DNA of 64,000 nt from PALSA-1006 sp964571195. Its GTDB lineage: Bacteria > Pseudomonadota > Gammaproteobacteria > Burkholderiales > Gallionellaceae. This document shows positions 24,415 to 33,251 of the stretch, piece after piece. The stretch spans positions 62,001-126,000 of the forward strand of contig CAZNAD010000004.1 in NCBI GenBank assembly GCA_964571195.1. The letters are read 5' to 3'. Made by a program: the position numbers and the translations under genes. Below the pieces are notes generated by a model. It did no database searches. It was given only the letters and a program-made list of their open reading frames with translations, and was not told where the DNA came from. Within the stretch, counting starts at the first letter, position 1; each line of letters begins with the position of its first letter.

Positions 24415-25116
24415 GTGACCAAAAAAAGCTATCCCAGCTCTTTGCTGAAAACGGCGGAGCGTTTGCTGGGACATCCGCCCTCGACACAGGAGGAGACGCG
24501 CTGGCGTCTGTTGCAAGCCGCGACTGAAGTGTTCGCCGAGGTGGGATATCACGCGGCGACCACACGCGAGATTTGTCGTCGCGCCGAGGTGAATCTGGCT
24601 TCCATCCATTATTACTACGGTGACAAGGCGGAGTTGTACCGCGAGGTGTTCCGGCTGCCATTCCTGAGCGAATGCAATGTGTTCGCCACGCTCGATATCA
24701 CCACGGTGTCGTTTCAGGAAGCGCTCAAGACATTTTACTGCTGGCTGTTTCCTCCGGTTGCCGAAGAAGATCCGATGATGAAGATGTTCCTGCGCCTGCA
24801 TGCGCGCGAGGAAGCTGAGCCGAGTGGGGTATTGGGTGAAACCATGGTGCAGGCCTTCCGTCCCAACCAGGAAAAGATGCAGGCATTGTTGTGCCGCGAG
24901 TTCGGCTTGCAACAGGTGGATGAGGAAGTGGAGCGTTTGACAATTGCGGTGATCGGTTTGGCGACCATCTATTTTCACAACCGGACGGATTTTGAGAAAT
25001 GTGTGCCGCATCTGATTAACGGACAGCAGGCGCGCGAGACGATGACGGCCAGACTGGTGGACTATGCATTGGCCATGGTGGAGGCCGAGCGACAGCGACG
25101 CGCCAAGGCGGGTTGA
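24415..25116 (+). CDS. TetR family regulator with CerR-type C-terminal domain
   Basis: A 233-residue repressor. The N-terminal helix-turn-helix is ATEVFAEVGYHAATTREICRRAEVNLASIHYYYGDKAELY (about 37-76). The C-terminal part (100-225) resembles the DUF1956/CerR ligand-binding domain of CecR/YbiH relatives. It starts with GTG at 24415. It heads the RND efflux operon (51 bases to the fusion protein), and a dyad overlaps its promoter, so self-repression relieved by an efflux substrate is the likely scheme. Confidence 0.9.
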   Translation: MTKKSYPSSLLKTAERLLGHPPSTQEETRWRLLQAATEVFAEVGYHAATTREICRRAEVNLASIHYYYGDKAELYREVFRLPFLSECNVFATLDITTVSFQEALKTFYCWLFPPVAEEDPMMKMFLRLHAREEAEPSGVLGETMVQAFRPNQEKMQALLCREFGLQQVDEEVERLTIAVIGLATIYFHNRTDFEKCVPHLINGQQARETMTARLVDYALAMVEAERQRRAKAG

Positions 25117-25167
25117 GCAACACAGCAGATATTCAAGATAGAACAGCGATTTGAAAGGAACAGAACG

Positions 25168-26103
25168 ATGAACGTGAAGACACTCTCCCGCCCCCTGATG
25201 CTCAAGGTTGGAATTTCCGCACTGGTGTTGCTGGGCGGGGCGGTCTGGATGACAGCGAACAGTCAGGCCGAACAAACTGCGGCAACTCCAGCCACCGGGC
25301 GTCCAGCATTGACCGTACGTACCGCCGAATTGCGCGATGACAAATGGTCGCGCTCCCTAGCTGCCAACGGCAGTATTCTGCCTTGGCAGGAAGCCGTCAT
25401 CAGTGCCCAGGTGCAAGGTCTGCGCATCGCCGAAGTCAATGTCAGTATCGGGGATTACGTGCGTCAGGGCGATGTGCTGGTCACTTTGGATAATTTCGCC
25501 CGTGTCGGGGATGAGGTTACCGGACGCTCCGAGCAGGGCCGCATCGTGGCACCGGACGACGGTGTGATTTCGGCTGCAAATGCCAATGTGGGTTCGATGT
25601 TGCAATCCGGGGTCGAATTGTTTCGCCTGATCCGCAAAGGCCGGCTGGAGTGGCGCGCCGAATTGACGGCAGAAGAGTTGATGCTCATCCGCAAGGGGAT
25701 GGTCGCGGAGATCAGTGTGGGTGAAGGGCGCGTGATCCGGGGTACGGTAAGGGCGATTTCGCCCGCAGTGAACCCGCAGACACGCTACGGTTATGCGCTG
25801 GTCACTTTGCCGAACAGCAATGGCATCATCGCGGGTGCGTTCGCCCGTGGAACTTTCGACATCAGCGGCGGCAAGCAGAATCTGCAATCGTTGCCGCAAT
25901 CCGCTATCCTGCAACGCGGCAGTACGACCTACGTGCTGGTGGTGGGGGCGGACAACCGCGTGCATGAGCGTGCGGTGACAGTGGGACAGCGTTTCGGTGA
26001 CCGCATCCAGATCAAACAAGGCCTCAAGGCGAAGGAGCCGGTGGTCGAAAGCGGCGGTGCGTTCCTGACCGAGGGTGATGTGGTGCAAGTGGTGAAAGGC
26101 TGA
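25168..26103 (+). CDS. RND efflux periplasmic adaptor (membrane fusion protein)
   Basis: Links the inner-membrane pump to the outer-membrane channel. 311 residues with an N-terminal membrane/signal segment (about 11-32) and a biotinyl-lipoyl-like hairpin region (AVISAQVQGLRIAEVNVSIGDYVRQGDVLVTLDN). The coiled-coil hairpin normally inserted between the lipoyl halves is very short or missing: GRSEQGRIVAPDDGVISAAN follows at once. AAGGA precedes the ATG. It is 2 bases upstream of the pump gene. Confidence 0.9.
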   Translation: MNVKTLSRPLMLKVGISALVLLGGAVWMTANSQAEQTAATPATGRPALTVRTAELRDDKWSRSLAANGSILPWQEAVISAQVQGLRIAEVNVSIGDYVRQGDVLVTLDNFARVGDEVTGRSEQGRIVAPDDGVISAANANVGSMLQSGVELFRLIRKGRLEWRAELTAEELMLIRKGMVAEISVGEGRVIRGTVRAISPAVNPQTRYGYALVTLPNSNGIIAGAFARGTFDISGGKQNLQSLPQSAILQRGSTTYVLVVGADNRVHERAVTVGQRFGDRIQIKQGLKAKEPVVESGGAFLTEGDVVQVVKG

Positions 26104-26105
26104 AC

Positions 26106-29100
26106 ATGAACGTCTCCGCCTGGTCCATCCGCAACCCCATCCCGGCCGTACTGGGATTCGCCCTGCTCAGCATCATGGGCATCATGGCGTTCAAAGCCAT
26201 GAAGATCCAGTTGTTCCCCGACATCGATCTGCCCATGATCACGGTCACCGCCTCCATTCCGGGGGCTTCGCCGGACCAGATGGAGGTCGAAGTGGCGCGC
26301 AAGATCGAGAACGCGCTGGCCAGCACACAGGGTCTCAAGCACATCTATACCCAGGTCAAAGATGGTTCGGCCATCATCTCGGCTGAGTTCCGTCTGGAGC
26401 GTGATTCGCGTCAGGCTCTGGAAGATGTGCGCTCCACCATTTCGCGCATTCGCGGTGAATTGCCGCGCGAGATGCTGGACCCGGCCATCAACAAAGTCGA
26501 GTTGAGTGGCAAGCCAATTCTGACCTACACCATCTCTTCAACCAGCATGAGTGAGGAGGAGTTGTCGTGGTTCGTGGATAACAATATCTCCAAACTGTTG
26601 CTTGGCGTGAAGGGCGTTGGTGCGGTCAACCGTGTCGGTGGTGTGACGCGGCAGGTGCGCGTGGAACTCGATCCAACCAAGATGCTGGCGCTGAACCTCA
26701 CGGCTGCCGAGATATCCAGCCAGCTGCGCCAGATCCAGCAGGAAGCGCCGGGTGGGCGTACCGATCTGGGCGGCATGGAGCAATCCGTGCGCACCGTGGC
26801 TACGGTGCAGACGGCGGAACAATTGGGCCAGATGGAGCTTTCGCTGCGCGATGGCCGACGCGTGCGTCTCGATCAGGTCGCACACGTGAGCGACTCCATC
26901 GCCGAGCGTCGTTCGGCGGCATTGCATAACGGCAAGCCGGTGGTCGGATTCGAAGTGGTACGTTCTTTGGGGGCGGGCGATGTGGCGGTGGCTGCGGGTG
27001 TGGATGCGGCACTGGCTGAATTTAACAAAGACCATCCCGAGATCGCCACCGAGAAGGTGTTCAATACCGTGGATGCCGTCTATCAGGCCTATCAGGGGTC
27101 GATGGAGATGATCTTCGAGGGCGCGATCCTTGCGGTGATTGTGGTGATCTTCTTCTTGCGCAACACACGCGCCACCATTGTGGCGGCGACCGCATTGCCG
27201 TTAGCCATCATCCCCACTTTCGCGCTCATGTACCTGTTCGGCTTCACCATCAATATGGTGACCTTACTGGCGCTGTCGCTGGTGGTCGGGGTGCTGGTGG
27301 ATGACGCCATCGTCGAGATCGAAAACATCATGCGCCATCTGGAGATGGGCAAGACCCCATATCAGGCGGCGATGGAGGCTGCCGACGAGATTGGTATGGC
27401 GGTCATTGCGACCACGTTCACGCTGGTGGCGGTGTTCCTGCCCACGGCATTTATGAGCGGTATTCCGGGACGCTTCTTTGTGCAGTTCGGCTGGACTGCG
27501 GCGGTCGCGGTATTGTTCTCGCTGGTGGTCGCACGTTTGCTGACACCGATGATGTCGGCCTATTTCCTGCAACCGCGTGTGCTGCACGCTACGCCTGGAT
27601 GGATCAACATCTACCTCAAGTGGGCGCAATGGTGTCTGAATCACCGCAAAACGACACTACTCGCTACGGCAGTGTTCTTCTTCGGTTCGTTCGGCTTGGC
27701 CGGGACGCTGGAATCGGCGTTCCAGCCCAAGGACAACCAGTCGCAGACGCAGGTGACAATCACGTTGCCGCCGGGCAGCAAATTCGAGCAGACTTATGCC
27801 ATGGCCGAACAGGCGCGTGCCATCGTCGAAAAGAATCCCTATGTGACGCTGGTCTATACCGCCATCGGCGGCGGCGCATCGGGTGGCAATGCCTTCGAGC
27901 CGACTGGCGCGGCAGAAGCGCGCAAAGCGACCTTGTCGATCCAGCTCAAGGAGCGCAATGAGCGCCCCAAGAAGCAACTGATCGAAACCGAGTTGCGCGA
28001 CTCGCTGATGACGTTGCCCGGGGTGCGCATCAAAGTCGGTCTGGGTTCTTCGGCGGACAAATACCAGCTGGTGCTGACCAGTGAAAACGGTAAATTGTTG
28101 AACGAGACAGCACTGAAGATTGGGCAAGAACTGCGCACTATCCATGGGATCGGCAATGTGGTGTCCAATTCCAGTGTGTTGCGTCCCGAAGTGGTAGTCC
28201 GCCCGGATTTCGCCAAAGCCGCCGACCTGGGGGTGACCTCAGCCGCCATTGCGGAAACTTTGCGGGTGGCGACCAATGGCGACTACGACCAGTCCTTGGC
28301 CAAGCTGAATCTGCCGGAACGGCAACTGCCTATCATCGTCAAGTTGCAGGATGATGCGCGTCAGAACATCGACTTGCTGTCGCGACTGGTGGTGCCGGGC
28401 GCGCACGGACCGGTGATGCTGGGTAACGTCGCGACGCTGAGTATCGAAAGCGGACCGGCGCAGATCGACCGTTACGACCGCCAGCGAAACATCACTTTCG
28501 ATGTCGAACTGGCCGGTCAGCCGATGGGTAAGGTGCAGAAAGAAGTGTTGGCGTTGCCTGCGGTCAAGAACATGCCGGAAGGCGTGCAGATCGCGCCTAT
28601 CGGTGATGCGGAAGCGATGCAAGAACTGTTCGCGAGTTTCGGTCTGGCGATGTTCACCGGAGTGATGTGTATCTACATCGTGCTGGTGTTGCTGTTCAAG
28701 GACTTCATGCAGCCCGCCACCATCCTGTGGGCGCTCATCCTGTCCATCCCGGGGGCGTTCCTCGCGCTGTTCCTGACACGGAGCGCGATCTCTATGCCGT
28801 CGATGATCGGTATCATCATGCTGATGGGGATCGCCACCAAGAACTCCATCCTGCTGGTTGAATACGCCATCGTGTCGCGCCGCGAGCGCGGCATGAACCG
28901 CGCCGAAGCGCTGCTCGATGCGTGTCGCAAACGTGTGCGGCCCATCGTGATGACGACATTGGCGATGGCGGCGGGTATGCTGCCGGTGGCGCTCGATATG
29001 GGCTTGGGAGACGGCAGCTTCCGCGCCCCGATGGCGATCGTGGTGATCGGTGGTTTGATTACTTCAACCTTCCTCAGTCTGCTGGTGATTCCGGTCGTGT

Positions 29101-29171
29101 TCACCTATGTGGACGACTGGATCGAGTGGTTGCGAGCCAAATTTAATAAATTCAGGATGGCAAGAGCCTGA
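26106..29171 (+). CDS. RND family efflux pump, inner-membrane transporter
   Basis: A 1021-residue proton-driven exporter of the HAE1/AcrB class. Twelve membrane segments are arranged as 1+5 and 1+5 around two large periplasmic loops. The proton-relay acidic pair is in TM4 (LVVGVLVDDAIVEIENI). The second half has GIATKNSILLVEYAIVSRRERG. The opening SIRNPIPAVLGFALLSIMGIMAFKAM is typical. The substrate cannot be read, but a drug, dye or organic acid is likely by family and by its TetR control. Confidence 0.94.
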   Translation: MNVSAWSIRNPIPAVLGFALLSIMGIMAFKAMKIQLFPDIDLPMITVTASIPGASPDQMEVEVARKIENALASTQGLKHIYTQVKDGSAIISAEFRLERDSRQALEDVRSTISRIRGELPREMLDPAINKVELSGKPILTYTISSTSMSEEELSWFVDNNISKLLLGVKGVGAVNRVGGVTRQVRVELDPTKMLALNLTAAEISSQLRQIQQEAPGGRTDLGGMEQSVRTVATVQTAEQLGQMELSLRDGRRVRLDQVAHVSDSIAERRSAALHNGKPVVGFEVVRSLGAGDVAVAAGVDAALAEFNKDHPEIATEKVFNTVDAVYQAYQGSMEMIFEGAILAVIVVIFFLRNTRATIVAATALPLAIIPTFALMYLFGFTINMVTLLALSLVVGVLVDDAIVEIENIMRHLEMGKTPYQAAMEAADEIGMAVIATTFTLVAVFLPTAFMSGIPGRFFVQFGWTAAVAVLFSLVVARLLTPMMSAYFLQPRVLHATPGWINIYLKWAQWCLNHRKTTLLATAVFFFGSFGLAGTLESAFQPKDNQSQTQVTITLPPGSKFEQTYAMAEQARAIVEKNPYVTLVYTAIGGGASGGNAFEPTGAAEARKATLSIQLKERNERPKKQLIETELRDSLMTLPGVRIKVGLGSSADKYQLVLTSENGKLLNETALKIGQELRTIHGIGNVVSNSSVLRPEVVVRPDFAKAADLGVTSAAIAETLRVATNGDYDQSLAKLNLPERQLPIIVKLQDDARQNIDLLSRLVVPGAHGPVMLGNVATLSIESGPAQIDRYDRQRNITFDVELAGQPMGKVQKEVLALPAVKNMPEGVQIAPIGDAEAMQELFASFGLAMFTGVMCIYIVLVLLFKDFMQPATILWALILSIPGAFLALFLTRSAISMPSMIGIIMLMGIATKNSILLVEYAIVSRRERGMNRAEALLDACRKRVRPIVMTTLAMAAGMLPVALDMGLGDGSFRAPMAIVVIGGLITSTFLSLLVIPVVFTYVDDWIEWLRAKFNKFRMARA

Positions 29172-29222
29172 TACAGGGATAATCTGCACTGAGAACAAGC
29201 AGTTAATCAAATGGAGCATATG

Positions 29223-30551
29223 ATGAAATATTCTAAGATCACGATGAGTGTCCTGTTGGCGATGGGGCTTCAGATCCAAGCCAGCGCAGCCGACCTGCTG
29301 GAGACCTACCATGCCGCGCAGGGGCAGGATGCGGTGTTCGCCTCGGCGCGGGCCGCGCAACAAGCCGGTCAGGAGAAGCGCACACAAGGGCGTTCGATGC
29401 TGATGCCCAGCGTCAACCTGAGTGCGAATTCAACGTATTACGATAACGATATCGCGTATTCAGGGAGTTCGCGGCAGCTCGGTTACACCTCGTCGGGCGT
29501 TGGTGTGTCGCTGGTGCAGCCGCTGTTCCGTCAGCAAAACTGGTTGGCCTATACCGAGTCCGAACTGCAAGTGGCTATCTCCGAGGCGCAGTTCCGCATG
29601 GCCGAACAGGATCTGATCCTGCGTGTGGCTCAGGCTTATTTCGATGTGCTGATCGCTCAGGATAGCGTGCTGCTGGCGGAGACACAGAAAAAAGCCATCT
29701 CGGAGCAGCTGGAGCAGGCGCGCCGTAACTTCGAGGTCGGCACGGCTACCATCACCGACACTTACGAGGCGCAAGCGCGCTTTGATCTGACCAACGCGCA
29801 ACTCATCGCGGCGCAAAGCAATCTGGAGATCAAGCGCCGCTCTTTGCAGCAGATCACCAATGCCGGAGCGGGTGAGTTAAAGCCGCTCGGCGCAGGGCTG
29901 AAGCTTGAAGGCCCACAACCCGCCGATGTATCCAAGTGGGTGGCGGATGCGCAGCAGCGCAGCTTGCAGGTCGTGATCGCGCAAGCTGGTGCGGAGCTGG
30001 CCGAAAAAGAAGTCGCGCGCAACCGGGGCGGTCATTATCCGACGCTGGACTTGGTGGCCAATATCTCGAAGAGCTCGGCTAACGGCGGAACATTTACCGG
30101 CACCGGTTACGGTCCCGCCGATACCACCAGCAAATCGGTCGGTGTGCAATTGAACATGCCGCTGTTCCAGGGCGGGGCGACACAGTCTAAATGGCGCGAG
30201 GCAGAGGCCAATCGTGACAAGGCGCAGCAGGATCTCGAGAGCGCCCGCCGCAGCGTGGCGGTGCAGGTACAGCAGGCTTATCTCGGTGTGGTGAACGGTA
30301 TCGCCCAGATTCAGGCTTTGCAACAGGCGTTGAAATCAAACGAAAGCCTGCTGGCATCGAGCAAGCTGGGGCAGTCCGTAGGGGTGCGTACCAGTCTCGA
30401 TGTGCTCAATGCGCAGCAGCAATTGTTCTCGACGCGCAGAGACCTGTATCAGGCGCAATACAACTACCTGGTCAGCCAGCTGCGCTTGAAGGCCGCAGCC
30501 GGTGATCTGGCCGAGGCGGATATCGCCCGCGTCAATCAGGCTTTGTATTAA
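29223..30551 (+). CDS. TolC-family outer-membrane channel
   Basis: Outer-membrane factor completing the RND pump. 442 residues with signal peptide MKYSKITMSVLLAMGLQIQA (cleavage after SAA) and two TolC repeats of long helices and strands, e.g. LRVAQAYFDVLIAQDSVLLAETQKKAISEQLEQARRNFEVGTATITD and its second-half counterpart VAVQVQQAYLGVVNGIAQIQALQQALKS. The ATG at 29223 has GGAG six bases away; upstream ATGs at 29211 and 29220 are worse. It follows the pump by 51 bases and a terminator comes after. Confidence 0.92.
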   Translation: MKYSKITMSVLLAMGLQIQASAADLLETYHAAQGQDAVFASARAAQQAGQEKRTQGRSMLMPSVNLSANSTYYDNDIAYSGSSRQLGYTSSGVGVSLVQPLFRQQNWLAYTESELQVAISEAQFRMAEQDLILRVAQAYFDVLIAQDSVLLAETQKKAISEQLEQARRNFEVGTATITDTYEAQARFDLTNAQLIAAQSNLEIKRRSLQQITNAGAGELKPLGAGLKLEGPQPADVSKWVADAQQRSLQVVIAQAGAELAEKEVARNRGGHYPTLDLVANISKSSANGGTFTGTGYGPADTTSKSVGVQLNMPLFQGGATQSKWREAEANRDKAQQDLESARRSVAVQVQQAYLGVVNGIAQIQALQQALKSNESLLASSKLGQSVGVRTSLDVLNAQQQLFSTRRDLYQAQYNYLVSQLRLKAAAGDLAEADIARVNQALY

Positions 30552-30563
30552 GCGCTTGCCCTG

Positions 30564-30587
30564 CCTCCCCGTTTTCCGGCGGGGAGG
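30564..30587 (+). terminator. Rho-independent terminator candidate after the RND operon
   Basis: Perfect 8-bp stem CCTCCCCG / CGGGGAGG with an 8-base loop, followed by TGTTTCT. The T-run is short, so strength is uncertain. It lies 13 bases after the TolC stop codon. Confidence 0.5.
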
Positions 30588-30670
30588 TGTTTCTCCGCTA
30601 GAGGTCGATTTGCTTCCCCGTCGATGAGGGGGGAGCGGCGTTTGGGCGAAGATTCCTTTACAATCCGTCC

Positions 30671-31348
30671 ATGTCCGAATTCTACGCACTAGTTCCCGCC
30701 GCTGGCTCCGGTTCCCGTATGGGCGGCGAGCTACCCAAACAATACCTCGAACTCGCCGGGCATCCGATGCTCTATCACGCGCTCACCACATTGAGTGCAT
30801 GTGCCCGTATCACCACCGTGTTCGTGGTGCTTGCGCCGGACGATCAACATTTCAAACGTTACGACTGGTCGCATTGCGGAAACAAGCTGGAGCCTTTGTA
30901 CTGCGGCGGTAACACCCGGGCCGAGAGTGTGGCGAACGGCTTGCTGGTCTCCGAGCTGGAGCCGGACGATTGGGTGCTAGTGCATGATGCGGCCCGTCCC
31001 TGCCTGACGCAGGCCCATCTCGACAAACTGATCTCAGAGCTGCAAGACGATGCCGTAGGCGGCATCCTTGCGGTGCCGGTGGCGGACACCTTGAAGCGCG
31101 CCGATGCGATGCAACGCATCGAGTGCACCGAGAGTCGAGAAAAATTGTGGCAGGCGCAGACACCGCAGATGTTCCGTGCCGGATTGCTGGCGCAGGGCTT
31201 GCAGCAGTGCCGCAACGTCACCGATGAGGCTTCAGCCATCGAGGCGCTGGGGCTGCATCCGAAGCTGGTGGCGGGGGATTCGACGAATTTCAAAGTGACC
31301 TATCCTCAAGATATTCGGTTGGCGGAATTGTTATTGAAAGAGGGTTAA
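30671..31348 (+). CDS. ispD: 2-C-methyl-D-erythritol 4-phosphate cytidylyltransferase
   Basis: Third step of the MEP isoprenoid pathway: makes CDP-methylerythritol from MEP and CTP. 225 residues; the CTP site is ALVPAAGSGSRMGGELPKQYLEL near the N-terminus, and the conserved HDAARPCL and ADTLKR motifs follow. It is followed by ispF after a hairpin-rich gap of about 110 bases, the usual ispDF pairing. Confidence 0.97.
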   Translation: MSEFYALVPAAGSGSRMGGELPKQYLELAGHPMLYHALTTLSACARITTVFVVLAPDDQHFKRYDWSHCGNKLEPLYCGGNTRAESVANGLLVSELEPDDWVLVHDAARPCLTQAHLDKLISELQDDAVGGILAVPVADTLKRADAMQRIECTESREKLWQAQTPQMFRAGLLAQGLQQCRNVTDEASAIEALGLHPKLVAGDSTNFKVTYPQDIRLAELLLKEG

Positions 31349-31355
31349 CTTTAAC

Positions 31356-31452
31356 CACCCTCTCCCTAACCCGCCCCATCAAGGGGGAGGGGATGAGGAG
31401 GGGAAGATAACTACTCCCTCTCCCCTTGTGGGAGAGGGTTGGGGAGAGGGGT
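31356..31452. repeat. CCCTCTCCC hairpin repeats between ispD and ispF
   Basis: Two tandem GC-rich hairpins. The second has a perfect 9-bp stem, CCCTCTCCC (31416-31424) and GGGAGAGGG (31430-31438), loop CTTGT, and continues with GGGGAGAGGGG. The first is looser: CCCTCTCCCTAACC against GGGGGAGGGG. The final GAGGGG doubles as the ribosome binding site of ispF, so folding could affect its translation. Confidence 0.65.
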
Positions 31453-31456
31453 AATT

Positions 31457-31927
31457 ATGCGTATCGGACAAGGTTTCGACGTTCATCAATTGGTGGCAGG
31501 GCGCAAACTCATCATCGGCGGGGTAGATATACCGTACGAGAAAGGTTTGCTCGGCCATTCCGACGCCGACGTGTTGTTGCACGCGATCTGTGACGCTCTT
31601 TTGGGGGCGACGGCATTGGGCGACATCGGCAAACATTTCGCCGATACCGATGCGAAGTACAAAGACATCGACAGCCGCATCCTGTTGCGTGATGTGGCAA
31701 GCAAGATCAAAGCGGCGGGTTATCGCGTCGGCAATCTGGATGCCACGATCATTGCGCAGGCACCCAAGATGGCACCGCATATCCCACAAATGATCGCCCA
31801 TATTGCAGCCGATCTGGGTATCGAGCAGAACGCGGTGAACGTGAAGGCGACCACCACTGAAAAATTGGGCTACGCCGGGCGCGGTGAGGGTATAGGCGCG
31901 CAAGCAGTCGTTTTATTGTTGGCATAA
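31457..31927 (+). CDS. ispF: 2-C-methyl-D-erythritol 2,4-cyclodiphosphate synthase
   Basis: Fifth step of the MEP pathway, a zinc-dependent trimer. 156 residues; metal ligands are Asp and His in RIGQGFDVHQL (DVH) and the His in LGHSDADVLLHAICDALLGA; the C-terminus has KATTTEKLGYAGRGEGIGAQAVVLL. The ATG at 31457 is chosen by the universal MRIGQGFD start and GAGGGG upstream; the in-frame start at 31439 lies in the repeat. Confidence 0.97.
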   Translation: MRIGQGFDVHQLVAGRKLIIGGVDIPYEKGLLGHSDADVLLHAICDALLGATALGDIGKHFADTDAKYKDIDSRILLRDVASKIKAAGYRVGNLDATIIAQAPKMAPHIPQMIAHIAADLGIEQNAVNVKATTTEKLGYAGRGEGIGAQAVVLLLA

Positions 31928-31934
31928 AACCATG

Positions 31935-32035
31935 CACCACAGAGACACAGAGACACAGAGGAGAACCTTAGAGAAAAATAGCCAACGTATTGATTTGGTA
32001 TTGTCTTTCTCTGTGTCTCTGTGTCTCTGTGGTGG
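31935..32035. repeat. CACAGAG inverted repeat, copy 2
   Basis: Near-perfect arms: CACCACAGAGACACAGAGAC on the left and its complement ending GTGTCTCTGTGGTG on the right, around a loop of roughly 40 bases. It fills the gap between ispF and tsaB. The right end (GGTGGA) lies 9 bases from the TTG start of tsaB and may supply part of its ribosome binding site. Confidence 0.85.
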
Positions 32036-32044
32036 ATTTTTATC

Positions 32045-32716
32045 TTGAAAATTCTGGCGATAGAAACCTCCACTGAATATTGCTCGGTCGCGTTATGGCA
32101 TGACGGCGCAGTGCGCGAACGGAGCGAGCTGGTCGGGCAGAAACATTCTGAAGTGCTGATGACGATGGTGGATGCCTTACTCAAGGATGCGGGCCTCACG
32201 ATCCGTGACATGGACGGCATTGCGTTCGGCAAAGGTCCCGGCTCGTTTACCGGTGTGCGCATCGCCTGTGGGGTGGCGCAGGGCTTGGCATTCGGGATGG
32301 GCTTGGACGTGGTGGGCGTGTGTACGCTGGAAGCTTTGGCGCAGGCATCCGGGCACGATAAAGTCATCGCCGCATTGGATGCGCGTATGGGTGAAATCTA
32401 TTTTGCGGCCTATGAGAAACATGACGGTGGCTGGGGCGTATTGATCGAGCCTTGCCTGTGCAAGGCGGAGGAAGCGCCGCAGTTGGCGGAGGCTGTATGG
32501 TTCGGCGCGGGTAGCGGCTTTGCCGTGAACGACGGTGCGCTGTCTGTGCGTTATGCCAAGCAACTGGCCGGAGCAGATGCGCGCGTCGTGCCGCAGGCGA
32601 GTGCCGTAGCGCAGATCGCGGCGCTCGAATTCGCCAAAGGTAATGCGGTCGATGCGGCACTGGCCTTGCCTTTGTACCTGCGCGACAAGGTCGCGCTGAA
32701 GACGAGCGAACGATAA
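32045..32716 (+). CDS. tsaB: tRNA threonylcarbamoyladenosine biosynthesis protein TsaB
   Basis: Inactive Gcp-like partner of TsaD in making t6A37 on tRNAs that read ANN codons. From the TTG at 32045 the product has 223 residues, starting KILAIETSTEYCSVALW; FGKGPGSFTGVRIACGVAQGLAFG is the family signature. No ATG is available, and an in-frame GTG at 32021 lies inside the CACAGAG palindrome. Downstream are rimI and the uracil-DNA glycosylase gene, a common cluster. Confidence 0.94.
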   Translation: MKILAIETSTEYCSVALWHDGAVRERSELVGQKHSEVLMTMVDALLKDAGLTIRDMDGIAFGKGPGSFTGVRIACGVAQGLAFGMGLDVVGVCTLEALAQASGHDKVIAALDARMGEIYFAAYEKHDGGWGVLIEPCLCKAEEAPQLAEAVWFGAGSGFAVNDGALSVRYAKQLAGADARVVPQASAVAQIAALEFAKGNAVDAALALPLYLRDKVALKTSER

Positions 32717-32739
32717 ATATGCCTACCTTGGGAGAAAAT

Positions 32740-32795
32740 GTAGGAGCGTGCCCTGCACGCGACAGAGTGCTATCGCGTGCAGGGCACGCTCCTAC
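32740..32795. repeat. TAGGAGCG palindrome (REP-like), copy 1
   Basis: A perfect 23-base inverted repeat: left arm 32740-32762, starting GTAGGAGCGTGCCCTGC, right arm 32773-32795, loop of 10. It lies between tsaB and rimI. The related copy at 44210-44266 differs at three arm positions, each with the matching change in the other arm. Confidence 0.85.
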
Positions 32796-32813
32796 AAAAG
32801 ATGATCGGGCAAC

Positions 32814-33251
32814 ATGATTTTGCGCGATATGACCGTCAGCGACATTGATACCGTGCTGTCCATCGAGCAGCAAGTGCATGCGCACCCGTGGACGCGGGGC
32901 AATTTCAGCGATGCGCTGGCAAGCGGTTATGTGTGCAAGGTCGCCGAGTTGGATGGCGTGACGCTGGGTTACGCAGTGTTGATGCCGAGCGTGGACGATG
33001 CCGAGTTGCTGGATATCGGCATCGCCGCGCAGCATCAGCGCCGAGGCTGGGGGCGCAAGCTGCTGGAAGCGATGCTGGCTTTGGCGAAGGATTTGGGCAG
33101 GCAGCGCGTAGTACTGGAGGTGCGTGCCTCGAACATGGCGGCACGCAACCTCTATCGCGGCGTCGGTTTTACAGAGATCGGATTGCGCCGAGGCTACTAT
33201 GAAGCGCAGAATGCGCGTGAAGATGCCATCTTGATGGGACGGGAACTTTGA
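32814..33251 (+). CDS. rimI: Ribosomal protein S18-alanine N-acetyltransferase
   Basis: GNAT enzyme that acetylates the N-terminus of S18. 145 residues: MTVSDIDTVLSIEQQVHAHPWTRGNFSDAL is the usual opening, DIGIAAQHQRRGWGRKLLEAML holds the acetyl-CoA loop, and LEVRASNMAARNLYRGVGFTEIGLRRGYYEA is the C-terminal signature. The stop codon shares bases with the TTG start of the next gene (TTGA), so translation is coupled. Confidence 0.94.
   Translation: MILRDMTVSDIDTVLSIEQQVHAHPWTRGNFSDALASGYVCKVAELDGVTLGYAVLMPSVDDAELLDIGIAAQHQRRGWGRKLLEAMLALAKDLGRQRVVLEVRASNMAARNLYRGVGFTEIGLRRGYYEAQNAREDAILMGREL

Noticed and set aside
32740..32795. Reading the tsaB-rimI palindrome as a terminator
   Set aside because: No T-run follows, the loop is 10 bases, and the same element occurs inside the sdh operon, where termination would silence sdhA.
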